IMG/VR virus record: IMGVR_UViG_3300046522_000512 | Coordinates: 20,791 to 84,790 of that record | Length of the DNA: 64,000 nt | DNA from: a virus | Direction: 5' to 3' (one strand) | Shown here: one piece after another, positions 7,401 to 19,400 of the stretch | How positions within the stretch are numbered: position 1 is the stretch's first letter | How the letters are laid out: each line of letters begins with the position of its first letter | The notes under the pieces: model-generated | Seen by the model: only the letters and a program-made list of their open reading frames with translations | What the model was told of the DNA's origin: nothing | Database searches by the model: none | Position numbers and translations under genes: made by a program

Positions 7401-10400
7401 CCACGGTCGGCCCGGTCACGGGCTCCACCGTCGGGGCCGGCTCGCGGCTCGTGATCGGCTCCTTGCGCCGCTGGGCGGCCGGTGTGCCGTCCTGCCCGTT
7501 GTTGTCGGTGTCGCCGATGACGCGCAGGTCCGTGACGGGCATGGGCTTCATGCCCTCCGTGGTGGCGACGGTCGCGGTGTCGCCGTCCAGTTCCTCCACG
7601 GTGCCGAGCATGTTGCCGTCCCGGTCGCTGACCCAGTTGCCGACGTTCACGCGGTGCCCGTCCGTCGTCCAGCCGGACGGGCGCGCCGCGCCGCCGTCGA
7701 TGACGTTGAGGGTGCTCGGCTCGTGCGCGTCGTCGGTGCGGTCGTCGCCGAACTGCACCCGCACACCGGCGGAGTTCGCCCCGACCACGACGCCTTCGCG
7801 GCCGTCGTCGTCGGTCACGACCGACCCGGGGAACAGGCCGTTGCCGCCGCCGTCGGTCGCCACCCGGTCGGCAACCCGGCCGGTGAGGACATCGGAGTCC
7901 GCGCCGGTCTGCACCGTGGTGGCTTCGTCGCCGATCTCGCGAGTGGCGCGGGCCGCCGTGGCGTCCGGCTTGACCCACACCGACTCGCGCTTGGTCGAGC
8001 CGTCCGGGGTCTCGGCGATCAGCACGCGGACCATGTCCTGAACGCGCCGGGCCCGGACCGTCGGAACCTCCGTGGGCCCGTCCATGACGTACCCGGCCAG
8101 GGTCCGCGCGGTGCCGCCCTTGGTGATGCCGTCGATCCGCACCACGTCACCCTGGCGGATGTCGGAGACCTTGACCCACTCGGCGGGCCGCCCGTGCACA
8201 GGCTCGGGCACGGCCGGGCGCTCCGGCTCCGCTTTGTCCGCAGACGGCTTCGGGGTCTCCTCGGCCGGGGCGGGCCGCTCCTTGGCCGGCGCCGGGGTCT
8301 TCGCCGCCGGGGCGGGTCGGTCCTCGGCCGGAGCCGGGGCCGGGGTCTCCTTGGCCGGAGCCGGGGCCGGGGTCTCCTTGGCCGGAGCCGGGGCCGGGGT
8401 CTCCTTGGCCGGGGCGGGCCGTTCCTCGGCCGGGACCGGGGCCGGGGCCGGAGCCGGGGTGTTGGGGGCGGCCGCTGGGCGCTCCTCCGCCGGGGCCGGG
8501 GTGTTGTCGCCGGAGGACGTGGCCCGCTGGGGGGCGACCTCGGGGGCCTCGCCGACCTGACGGCCGTACCTGTACTCCTCCACCGGCAGGTTGACGTCGT
8601 CCGCGGACATCAGGCGCTGCGCGTTGTCCCCGACGGGGATGACGAACGTGTCCCCGGCCAGCTGGTGGGCGCCCACCACACTGGAGGCGACGTGGATGCG
8701 CACAGCCTTCTGCCGCTTCTTGTTGATGGTGATCGAGGCCGGACGGGGCTCACCCACCACGTAGCCGGTCCTGCGGGTAGTCGCTCCCGGGTAGCGGTTG
8801 GTGATCCGGCCGTCGAGGTCCACGATGTCGCCCGCTCGGAGGTCGGTGACGGGGACGCTCTCCGCCCTGTCCTTGCCGCCCTCGTCCACAAGGTCGTCAA
8901 GGAACTGCTTGGAGGCCCGAGCCTTGCTGATCTCGTGGTGCATGGCTCGCGGGTCCTCGGGTCGCAGCACGTCCAGGTAGTCACGGATCTCGTCGGCCAG
9001 CCAGCCGGGGCCGAGGATGTGCTTGTGCTTCAAATCGGCAGGCTGGTACTTGTAGTGAGTGGCGTCGAGCCACCGCAGCTCGTCGTGCAGGTGGTCCAGG
9101 TCGTCCGCCACGTTCCCGCTGATCGTCTCGCCACGGCCGAGGGCGTCGGCCAGCGCGCGAATCTTCCGGTAGCGCTCCATGTCCGCCGGGTTGTCGTTCA
9201 GCGACTCCAGGCCGCGCAGCCCCTCCTCCTCGGGCGGGAACCCGAGGCTGAGGTTCGAACCCCTGAAGTCCCAAGCGATGTCGGGGTGGACGATGCTCAG
9301 GTCGGGCTCGCCCTGTTCCATGTCCCGCAGTACGAGATGGGCGATGGCCGCATCCCGGGTGGAGAAAGTGCCGTTGTGGTAATGGTTGCCGAGGGGCATC
9401 TCGCCCTCCCACCGCTCCTCGGGCGGTGTCATGTAGAAGCCGGTGGTGTGCGGTGCGCGCACGCTGCCGATCAGCCGGCCGTTGCGCCAGACCTCTTCGC
9501 GGCCATGGTCCGAAACGAGCTTCGGGGAGGGCGTGAACCCCTGCGCAGCGAGTTCCTGTATGCGCTCGGGTGATCCGAACAGGGCGCGCTCACCCTCTTC
9601 GCTGATGATGCCGTTCTCGCCGGTCTGGTACTGCCTCAGCTCGTCGTGCGTCGGGATGCGCCGACCGTCCACGGTGCCCGCACGGCGGCCCTCTCCATGT
9701 GCGGCGTTGATGCCGTACTGGGACGTGGGCGCCGGGGCATCACCCGTGGGGGCCGCGCCCTGACCGTCGCCCGCGCCTGGCGCGTCGGAGCCGCCCGCGG
9801 AAGGCGCGTTCGAGGATGAGGCGCCGTCTTGGCCGCCGACCGGCGTCGCACCGCCCTCGCGCGGCACGTCCGCCCCGCCGGCCGCAGGGGCGTCGGTGTC
9901 AGGGAGGCGTGCGACCTTGTCGTCCGCGAGGATCGTCACGCCGTTGCGGACGTTCGGCTTGGCGTCGGGGTTGTCGCTCAGGTGCAGGCGCCAGGCCTTC
10001 AGGCGCTCCCCGTCGCGGGTCGCGGTGACACTGCGGGCCGGGGCGAGGAGGAAGCCCTCCCGGGTCACCTTGCTTCCGGCGGTGTTCTGCGTCTCGACGC
10101 GCACTCGGTCACCGCGCTGCGGCTCGTTTGGGTTGACGATCTCGGCGCGCGGCTCGTCGCTGATGTCCGGGACGGACGGCGTCCGCTCCGGCCGCTGCGG
10201 CGTGCTCTCCGCCGGCTCGGGGACGTCGGTCCGGTACTGCACATCAGCGCCCTCGGGGATGGCCACGATGTCGCTCGGGTGGAAGCGCCGAGCCTGGTTC
10301 TTGACCTTCCAGTAGCCGTCTCCCTGCCAGTCGTTGGAGCGCTCCACCACGACGTTCATGTGCTGAGTGCGCTTGCCGTCCTGGCGGGCGACGATCCGGA

Positions 10401-13400
10401 AGCGGTCCCCGATGCGGGGCTGGATCCGGGAGCCGTCAACGGCCTGCCAGCCCTCCGGCACGGGCACACGGGACGCGCTGGCCCGCTCCTCCCAGGTTTC
10501 CATCCGGCGCTTCAGGTCGGAAGTGTCCTCGCGCCCCGGGTTGCCCTCCGGGAGCCGCTCCGCCAGCTCGCCGTCGTAGAGCGCCGCCGACTCCCTCTGC
10601 ACTGCGTCGCCGCCCTTGAGCGGATCCCGCGACTCGACCTCAATACGAACGCCGCCGTTGAACTGCCTGGTGTGAAGCACACGGCCCACCAAGTGCTTCG
10701 GCTCGTTGTACATCTGGTCTGCCCCAACGATGTGCACCCAGTCCCCGACCTGGATCTCGGACGCGGGAACCATGTCGCCGTCGTAGCGCTGCCGCAGCGC
10801 CGCGAACTCGTCGGGCAGCCCCGCGGCAGGGTTGGCGTTGTCGGCCTGGCCGGTACCGGCGGGCGTGCGACCGGAGCCGTCACCGCGGCCGCGGCCGCTG
10901 CCCGTGCTGGGAGTGCTGCTGTCGGGGAAGTTGGGCAGGCCCATGCCGAGGCCGCCCGGGAGGCCGCCACCGCCGCCGTTGGGGGCGCCGTTGCCGAGCT
11001 GGTTGCGGCGACGCCGGCGCCTGTCCCGGTCGTCATTGTTCTCGGACTCGTCGGGCTTCGGCTCGCCGTCCCCGGACTCATCGGGCTTCGGCTCGTCGGT
11101 GCCCGGCTCGTTCGTCTGGGACTCGCCGGTCTCGGGCGCGTTCGTGCCTGACGCGCCGGTCTCGGGCGCGTTCGTGTCGCGGGAGAGCCGCTCGGCCCAC
11201 TCATCGCTCTCGCCGTCGGCGACATAGATGTGGTCACCTGCGTGCCCGTGTGTCGAGAGGAGCAGCCGCCAGCCGTCGACCTGGCTGCCGCCGCGCCACA
11301 TCTGCGCCCGCTCCGGCGGCTCCAACAGGTCGCCCTCGGCCACGTATATGCCGCCGATGAACTCGTTCGACCCGCGGACCCGCAGACGTTCGCCTTCCTG
11401 CAGCGAAGCGACATCAGCGGCCTCGCCGTCCGGGCGCCGGGAGATGGCTTGGGCGGCTTCCCACTTACGGGCGTCGTCCTCGTTTTCCTTCTTCACCCAC
11501 TTGTCGCGGAGCTTGGCGTTCGCCTTCTTGCGCAGAGCAGGTTCGGGCGCGGTCAGGTGAACGACCCAGTCGCCCGGGTGCTCGGTGTGGCTGCCCGTGG
11601 AGAGGCTGGTCGTGCGCGGCCTGCCCTCCTTGCCGTCGGCGTGCAGGTTGACGACGACATGGGCGGCGTCCAGACCGTCGAACCTGTTGTCCTTCGCGTA
11701 ATAGCCTCTCGCCGGGCGGTAGAGGTCGCCGGGCTTGAGGTTCTGCAGACGCGTCCAGCGCATGCCGTCGGGGAGTTCGGCCTCTCCGACGATGAACTGA
11801 CCGTCACCGGTTCTGGGATCGGCGACAGGAAGGTACTCGCCGCCGAGGGCGCTACGCCTGTTGTTGTAGTGGTGGTACCCGGAGAACGACTGATCGTCGT
11901 TCTGCCCGCGCCAGGCGTGGAAACCCGCGTAGTACGCCTTGACGTCGTCACTCGCCGAACTGAGGGATCGCCCCACTTCGGGGAAAGCTCCAGTGAGCCC
12001 GTTCGCTCTCTGCTCGGGGTCGTCGCCACCCGCAACGCCAACGAGGAAGTCCTTGACCTGCTGCTCTGTGAGCCCGTGCCGGTCGGCATCCGCCACAGCG
12101 GCAGCAATCTGGTCCAGCACAACCTGCCGGCTCCGCTCGCTGTCTCCGGCCCACAGGGCACCCAGCTTCTCGGCGGCATCCTTCATTCCGGATCGCGTAG
12201 CGATGCGCGGGATCATGATCTCCCGGCTTGCGGCACGGAACTCTCCGGCAAGCCGCTGTGTGGCCTCTCGCATGGAGGCTGCATGACCGGCGAGGAAATC
12301 CCTCTGGTCGCCGTCGTACTGCGCGAGCAGATGACGCGTGTTCTCGTCGAACTGGTCCAACGGGAAGGCGTCACCCGCGTCACCGATCCACCGGGGAGCC
12401 GCCTTCGGGCTGAGTGGCCTGGAGGCGGGGCCGGGCATGTTCTTGACCCGGTCCAGAAGCGCATTCCGCGGACCGTCCGGGGCCGGGTTCGCCCACACGC
12501 CGGCCCACTTGCGGTACTCGTCGACCTCCTTCTGGTCGGGCCGGGTGTATTCGCTCAGGTCGAGCCCGGGAACGTCCGGGATCTCCAGTTCGGGCACCGG
12601 GCCGGGAGGAGACATCCGCTCGACCTCATGACCGGCAGGGACTTCGATCACGTCGTCCCACGCATGCACGGCATGCGGCGTGTCCGCGATGTGCACCTGC
12701 CACGACATGACCGGGTCGTCGCGGCGGGGGCCGTCTCGCCTCGCCGCCGCGCTGACGACGTATCCCTCGCGGGTGACCTCGTTGCCGTCCGCGTCCGGCA
12801 CCGTGGCGCGGATGTACTGGCCGGGCTTGACCGAGTCGATGTCGACGGGGCCGAGCGCCGGGGCTTCGGGAGCGGGCAGTCGCTGGATCTTCTGGTCGGC
12901 GGGGATGTCAACCTGGTTGCCGCGGCCGGGCGACTGGTTCGGCCCGTTCCCGATGTACAGGATCCACGCGTCGAAGTCCCCGTGCCGGGGGCGGTGACCC
13001 TTGCCCTTGCGGGGGTTGGCCAGGAGGTAGCCCTCGTGGACTCTGGTCCTGTCCAGGGTGTCCGACACTTCCACGCGGACGTAGTCGTTGATGCGGGCCT
13101 GGTCCGCGTCGATGGTCTCCCCATCGGCCTCCGGCTCGGGACTGGCCTTGCCCGGGTCGCCGTCGGCGGCCGGGCTGCTGTCGCTGCCGTTGAGGTCGGC
13201 CAGCTCTGTGCGGACCTGCGCCGCGTCGAGCTTGACCGGGGCGTCGGTCTTCGACGTCTCCCGGTGCCCGTACGGGACCCAGTCCGGGGCGTCCACGTCG
13301 CGCGGGACGTCCGGCTCGCCCGGAGGGGGCATGGTCTGCCAACTGTGCCAAGCGCGTGACGCCTGTGCACGGATCTTGTCCGCAAGCCTCTGGAGAACTG

Positions 13401-16400
13401 CCTGCCGACGGCGGCCCTCGGGGGTCGACGCGTCCACGCTGTCCGCGGTGGCAGTGGCCTCCTCCGCGAGCCGGTTCATCTGCCGGTAGTTGAGGCCGCC
13501 CTGCCCCCAATGCTTCGCAGCCTCACTCAGTTCATGGTCAGAGGACTTCGCCCACTCCTTGGCGAGCTTGAAGAACTCCTCACGCTGAGCGTCGCTCAGC
13601 TCGCTGTACTGGACTGTGTCCCTGCCCTCTTCGGGCCGCAGGTGCCGCCAGGCCGTGTCCTTCAGCGCCACTCGCATTCCGTTGTCGCGGCGGTTGCTGT
13701 CGACGGCCTGAGCGGCTTCGCGCGGCCCGTACAGCGGGTCGGAGGCCGACTGCGCCGTCCCGCCGCCGGTCTGGCCACCGCGGGCGTCCTGGCCATGCCA
13801 CACAGTGCCGCGGCGGCGGATCCAGCCGACGACGTTGCCGTCCTCGTCGAGAACCTGCCCGTGACCTTCCTCCAAGTCCAGATTGGCCAGACGCGCGCCG
13901 TAGAAGAGCCCCAGGCCCTCGGGGGTCTGCGCCGACTCCAGATCCTGCTGCCGCTTCTCCCCGCGGGCTGCTTCCTGCGCTGTGGGCGCGTTGTGCTCGG
14001 CCGTGCGTGCCTCGCCGGGCATGGACAACTGCCGCGGCTCGTACGTCCGCGGAGCGCCGCCGCCGTCGAGGACAACGACCTTCCCGTCCTCGGCGAGGAT
14101 GACGCGGCCCTCACCGTTCGGGGTGACGGCCGTGTCGCCGTTGTGCCACTCGCGGGCGGTAGAGCCCTCCTGGGCCTGTCGGTTCGGCCCGGCGGGCAGC
14201 TCAGTCGGGAGGGTCAGGCCCTGGAGCTTGGCGGATTCCTTCACATCGCGGCGGTGCAGTGCTTCCTCGGCGAGCTGCCGCGACTCCTCGGTCTCGTCCA
14301 GAACGACGAGCTGCCGGGGATCAAGGCCGAGGCCGCCTCCGCCTTGAGTGGCGAGCTGGGCGGTGTAGAGGGTCGTGCGGCCGTCTTCGTCCACCGTCTT
14401 GGCCATGACGAACCGCGAGCCCCACAGCTTGTCGCTCGACGAGCCCTCCCGGATCACATGGCCGGGCTGGATCTCGTTCGGCGGGACCGCCCGGAACCCA
14501 TCGGGGAGGGTGTCTGCCCACGCCGGTCTCGGGAGGGCAGAACCGTCGTCCTTACGCACCGCGATGAAGTGGTCGGCGTACCAGTTTGGGTCCGCCCGGA
14601 ACTCGTGGCCGGCGTCGTCGCGCAGGATTGGATTGCCGCGGGTGTTCACGACCCGGGCGGTGACGGTCTCGCCGTCGTCGTTGCGGTAGTCGACGTAGTA
14701 GCCGACCTGATAGCGGATGTCGAAGCGTCGCCGGTACGCCTCCTTGTCGGCCGCAGTGGCATCCGGGCCGGGCGGAACCTGGTCTCCCGTGATGATGCCA
14801 GTGGCAGGGTCGGGCGCAGCCGGGCTGCCGGTGTTCGCCTCCTTGCGGGGCTCGGTCGTCTCCGGGCTCGGCTGGTCGTTCTTCAGTGCGGCGAGTTCGT
14901 CACGGACCTTTCCGGCGTCGAGCTTTGCCGGGGCGCCGCCGCTGGCCTCCGGGTAGCGGCCCTCAGCCACGGCCTGGTTCAGCTCGTCCTCGGACGCGAC
15001 CGGCAGTTGCGGCCGGTCCTGCCCGTTCCGGCGCTGGACCTGCGCGGTGCCGATGTACTGCTCGCGCTGCTGCCCGTCCACGTCGTAGCGGGCGATGAGC
15101 CCGGGGCCGTCGAGGCGGGCGACCTCCCCGACCTGCGGGGTGCCGTCTTCCTCCTGGAAGTTGATGCGGTCGCCCGGCTTGAAGTCGTCGAGGACCCAGT
15201 CCCGCCGGTACTCGCCGGTCGGCGGCTGCGTCGGGTCGCCGTCGTTGACAGCCTCGAACACCCAGCCCAGGGAACCGGCGTCGAGGACGTCGGTCGCCCG
15301 GGTCACCGCCACGTAGGCGACGCGCAGGTCTTCGTCTTCGGGGACGGTGTCCCACTTGATGTGGCCGTTGTCGTCGTACTCGGGGCCGCGGAAGTCGTCC
15401 GCGATCCGCACCTTCTCGGACTCCAGGCCCTTGGACTTGTGGGCCGTCGTCACGAGCAGATCGTGCGGCTTCTTCTCGTCGACCAGGCGGCCGCCGCCGG
15501 TGTCCTCCTGCGGGTAGAGCTTCGCCAGATGGGCGTCGATCTTCGCCTTCGCGTCTTCCAGCGACAGCTTGTTGTCGACCTGGTAGTTGATCGTCCTTCC
15601 GTTCTTGGTGAAGGACTCGGTGCGCTTGCCGGGCTCGTAGTAGTAGCGGCGGGACTCGCGGTCGTACAGCAGCTTGCCGACGCCGTTGGTCTTGGCGTCA
15701 CCGAGCCACCGCTTGAGCTGGTCGACCTTCGGGTCGTTCCAGTCGAGCGTGACCCACACGCGGCCGCCGACGTTCTCCGTGTCCGCGGCCTGCGCCCCGG
15801 ACTCCATCAGCTTGTCGATCTCGTCGGGGTGTTTGTCCAGCAGCGCGAACAGGCTCTTCAGTTGCTGGAGCTCCGGGTCGGAGTTGACCTCGTCGAGGAT
15901 GTCCTCGTACGACTTGCCGTTGAAGCGGGCGAGCTCGGCGTGGCTGGTGCGCTCCCCGTTGGCGAGCGCACGGGCGGCCGTCACGAACTCCTGCAAGTCC
16001 TTCACGCCGCCGGACACGGCGATCGTGCGGCCGGCGGCGAGCGCCTCCACCGCGGCGAGCGCGACACCGGCGTTCGTGCGGGCGATGACCATCGTCTCGT
16101 CGCCCGGCTTGATGTTGCCCAGGCGCGAGTCCTTGCGGTCGAAGCCCTTCAGCCGCATCCGCGTGCCCAGCAGGCGCAGGAACCTGTTGCCGACGTTCGC
16201 GACGGCCGGGCCGAACCGGAACGACTGGGTGAGCGTGGCGCGGGCGTCGACCGGGAGCTTGCTGAGCGCGTCGGAGGCGCCGCGGAAGCCGTATATGGCC
16301 TGGTTGGAGTCGCCGACCGCGACGACCTGAACACCCTGGTCGATGGCGGCGCGAACCACGCCCTCCATGACCGGGTTGACGTCCTGCGCTTCGTCCCAAT

Positions 16401-19400
16401 ACAGGGTGTCGGCGTCGATCTTGAACCCACCGACCGCCCACATCTTCACGATGTAGTCGAAGTCCATCGGCAGGTCTTGACCCGCGTCGCCCTTGGTGGG
16501 GTCGGACAGGTTCGCCCACATGCGGTCGGCGAGCGGCTTCACCGCGTCGAACAGGTCGCGGGCCTCCTGCGCCGTCTTGGCGCCGGTGATGTGCTGCGGG
16601 CCCATCTCCGCGTCCGACGACTTCGCCCACGTCTTAATCATCAGCTCGGCGACAGTCGCGGCACCGCCCGGGGCCAGATCCCGGTCCCCGGCCTTCACCG
16701 TGTCGTACCAGCGCATGCGGTCCGCGATCTGCTGCGCGGACAGCTTCTTGAACCCGCCCGCCTTGTGGTTGGGCAGACGGTTGTTCAGCCGCTTGTCCGC
16801 GACCTTCGCCGCGTACCCGTTGGCCGTCGAAGCGGTCAGGTTCTTCGCGTACTCGCCGCGGGCCTGCGCCTCGCGCGCCTCGTTCGCCACCGACCGGTTG
16901 AACGCGAGATAGACGATCTTCTTGCCCGGCATGCGGTGCGACAGCATCTTGAGCGTCGACGACTTGCCCGTACCGGCGAGCGCCATCACGGCCATGTTCA
17001 GGCCGCGGCGGGCCGCGCCCTCGATGATGATGCCCTGCTCCTCGGTGGGCGGGTACGCCTCGTTCGCCGCCGCCGCGGTGTCGATCCGCGCCCACTCCTC
17101 GTCGGAGTAGCCGCCCGCCTTGGCCGCGGGCAGGTCTTCCACCCGGTGCACCAGGCCGGTGGTCTCCGCGTCGTTCAGCCCGTACCCGGCCAGCCGGTCA
17201 CGGATGACGTCGCCGCGCTTGCGCGGGATGACCTTCCCGTCTTCGCCGTACTCGGGCGTCGGGCTCCACCGGCGCCGCTCCTCTTCCTCCAGCTCGAACC
17301 GGCGCTGCTCCAGACGGAGCCGGTACGCGAGATCGACGGAGTCGGTCGCGTCCTGCAGCGGCGCGATCTGCTCGTCGAGAGTGTCGATCTCCTCGCCGAT
17401 CTGGTCGCCGTCCATGTCGGCCGGCGGGGTGGCCGGGACCGGACGGGCATCCGACGGCGCGGACGGCCGCGGTGCCTTGCCAGCCGAGTCCGGGGCGCCC
17501 TGCTGCCTGGCGATCACGTCGCGGCGGTGACGCAGCTCTCGCTGAACGTCTGCCACCTGCGCCCCGAAGCGGCCAGAGCGCTCCTCCGGGGTCATCTCCT
17601 GGTCGTGCAGGGCATCAGCCAGGTGAAGGGCCGTCTCGCTCGCGGGGCCGAACACTCCGCCCGCGGCCTCACCCCACTGCTGGTCAAGGAACGTGAACAG
17701 CTCGTTGGACAGTTGTCCGACGCGGTCCCGCGGCTCGTCGCCGAACTGCTCCTGATAGCCCGCCTTCAGCGAATCGAGTGCGTGGCGGCTGGTCGCCTTG
17801 TTCTTGGCGAACAGGGCGCTCATCGGCAGGTCGCTGGACGCCGGGGCCGGCTGCGGGGCGTCGGCGGACCGCTGCCGCTCGGGCGCCTTCGTGACTCGAT
17901 TGAAGGGGATCGTCTCGCGGTCACCCGCGGGTCCGTCCACGACCACACCGTCATCGGTGGTCTCCACGACGGTGCCCAGCTTGCGCTGCGCGGGTCCGCT
18001 CTCGTCGTACCAGTAATGGACCTTGTCGCCGGATTCGAACTGCTTGCCGTCGTCCGCGGACGGAGTCGGCTGGGGCAGAGGCGTCGTCGGGGTACCGGCG
18101 GCAGGCGGGTTCTCCTCGAACACGCCGTCACGGGTCCGCCCCATGATGTCGATGTACGGCACTTCGCGTTCCGCGCCGTTGCGGCCACGGAGAACGGCCG
18201 TGTCCTGGTTGGCCGAGCGGACGAACTCGCCGCTCTGCTGCATGTTCATGGCGTTCCGGTTGGAGAAGGCCACGGTGTCACCGGGCTGGAAGTCGCCGTC
18301 CTGCCAGGCGCGGCCGGTGGAGGGCGCGTCGCTGCCCTTGGCCGGGGTTTCCGGCGCGGGGGCCGGGGTGCCCGTCAGGCTGCGCCGGAACTGCTCCTGC
18401 GCCTCCCGCTCGATGCGGTCGCGCTGCGCGTCCTCGCGGCGACGCTTCTCGACCGTCACCGCGTGGCGGGCAAGGTAGTCGTCGGTGACCCGCATGAAGT
18501 TGTCCAAGGGCGCCTCCATGCCCTGGCGGTCGGTGTCGGTCAGCCGGTTCCGCAGGCGCTGCGCGTCCTCGCGGGCACCGGCCAGAGATGCGGCCGTGTC
18601 CTCGGTGTCGCCGGACTCCTGCGCGGCGATGGCTTGGAACACGTTGTCGCGCAGCGAACGGGCCGGGGCGGGCATGTCCCGGCCCCACGTGGTCTCGGCC
18701 GCGCTGGTGACCTGACCCTGCGCGCCTTCCACTCCGGTGATGCCCGCGCGCCACTCGCGCTCGTTGGCGAACGGGCGCACCGTGTCGGCCGGCTTGGGGG
18801 CCGGGCGAGGGGCGGCCGGAGCCTGCGGGGCAGGCCTCGGGGATGGAGGCTGCGGCCCCGTTCCGGGCGTCCCGGACGCCTGCGGCGTCTGGCTGTTGCG
18901 TTCCTGGGGCGCCTCGTCGGCCGCGTCCAGGGCTGCGAGACGGGCCGTGCGGGCTTGTTCCCGCTCGTCGCGCAGAGCACGTGCCCGGCGCTCGCCTTCG
19001 GGCGTCATGACGTAGTACTTGATCGAGCCTCCGCCCACGCGGGGCTTGCTCCGCTCGTCGGCGTACCCGAGGCGGAGGAGGCGACGGATCACGTTCGGGT
19101 GGGCCTCGATCTGCTGGCCGTCGGGCCCGAGGCCCGAGTTCAGCGCGCTCTCAAGCGCGCGGGCCTGCGCGGTCGTCAGGCTCGGCTCGGCCTCGGGCTG
19201 CGAGGCCGGGGTCTCCTTGGGGGCGTCCTGGCCCTCGGGCTCGGCGCCGGTCCGGTCGGCGGCTGGGGATATCTCGGCGAGGTCGGCGCGGACCTTCTGC
19301 GGGTCCAGCGTGACCGTTTCGCCGCTGTTCTGGCCGCTGGGTGTCGAGGACTGTTCGGCGGCGGCGCGGGCGGCGCGGTTCTTCTCGCGGCGCTGCTGCT

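Noticed and set aside
4393-9573. Plus-strand open frame of about 1,700 codons
   Set aside because: Antisense shadow of the giant gene, with the same Arg/Val/Gly-rich composition and no motifs.
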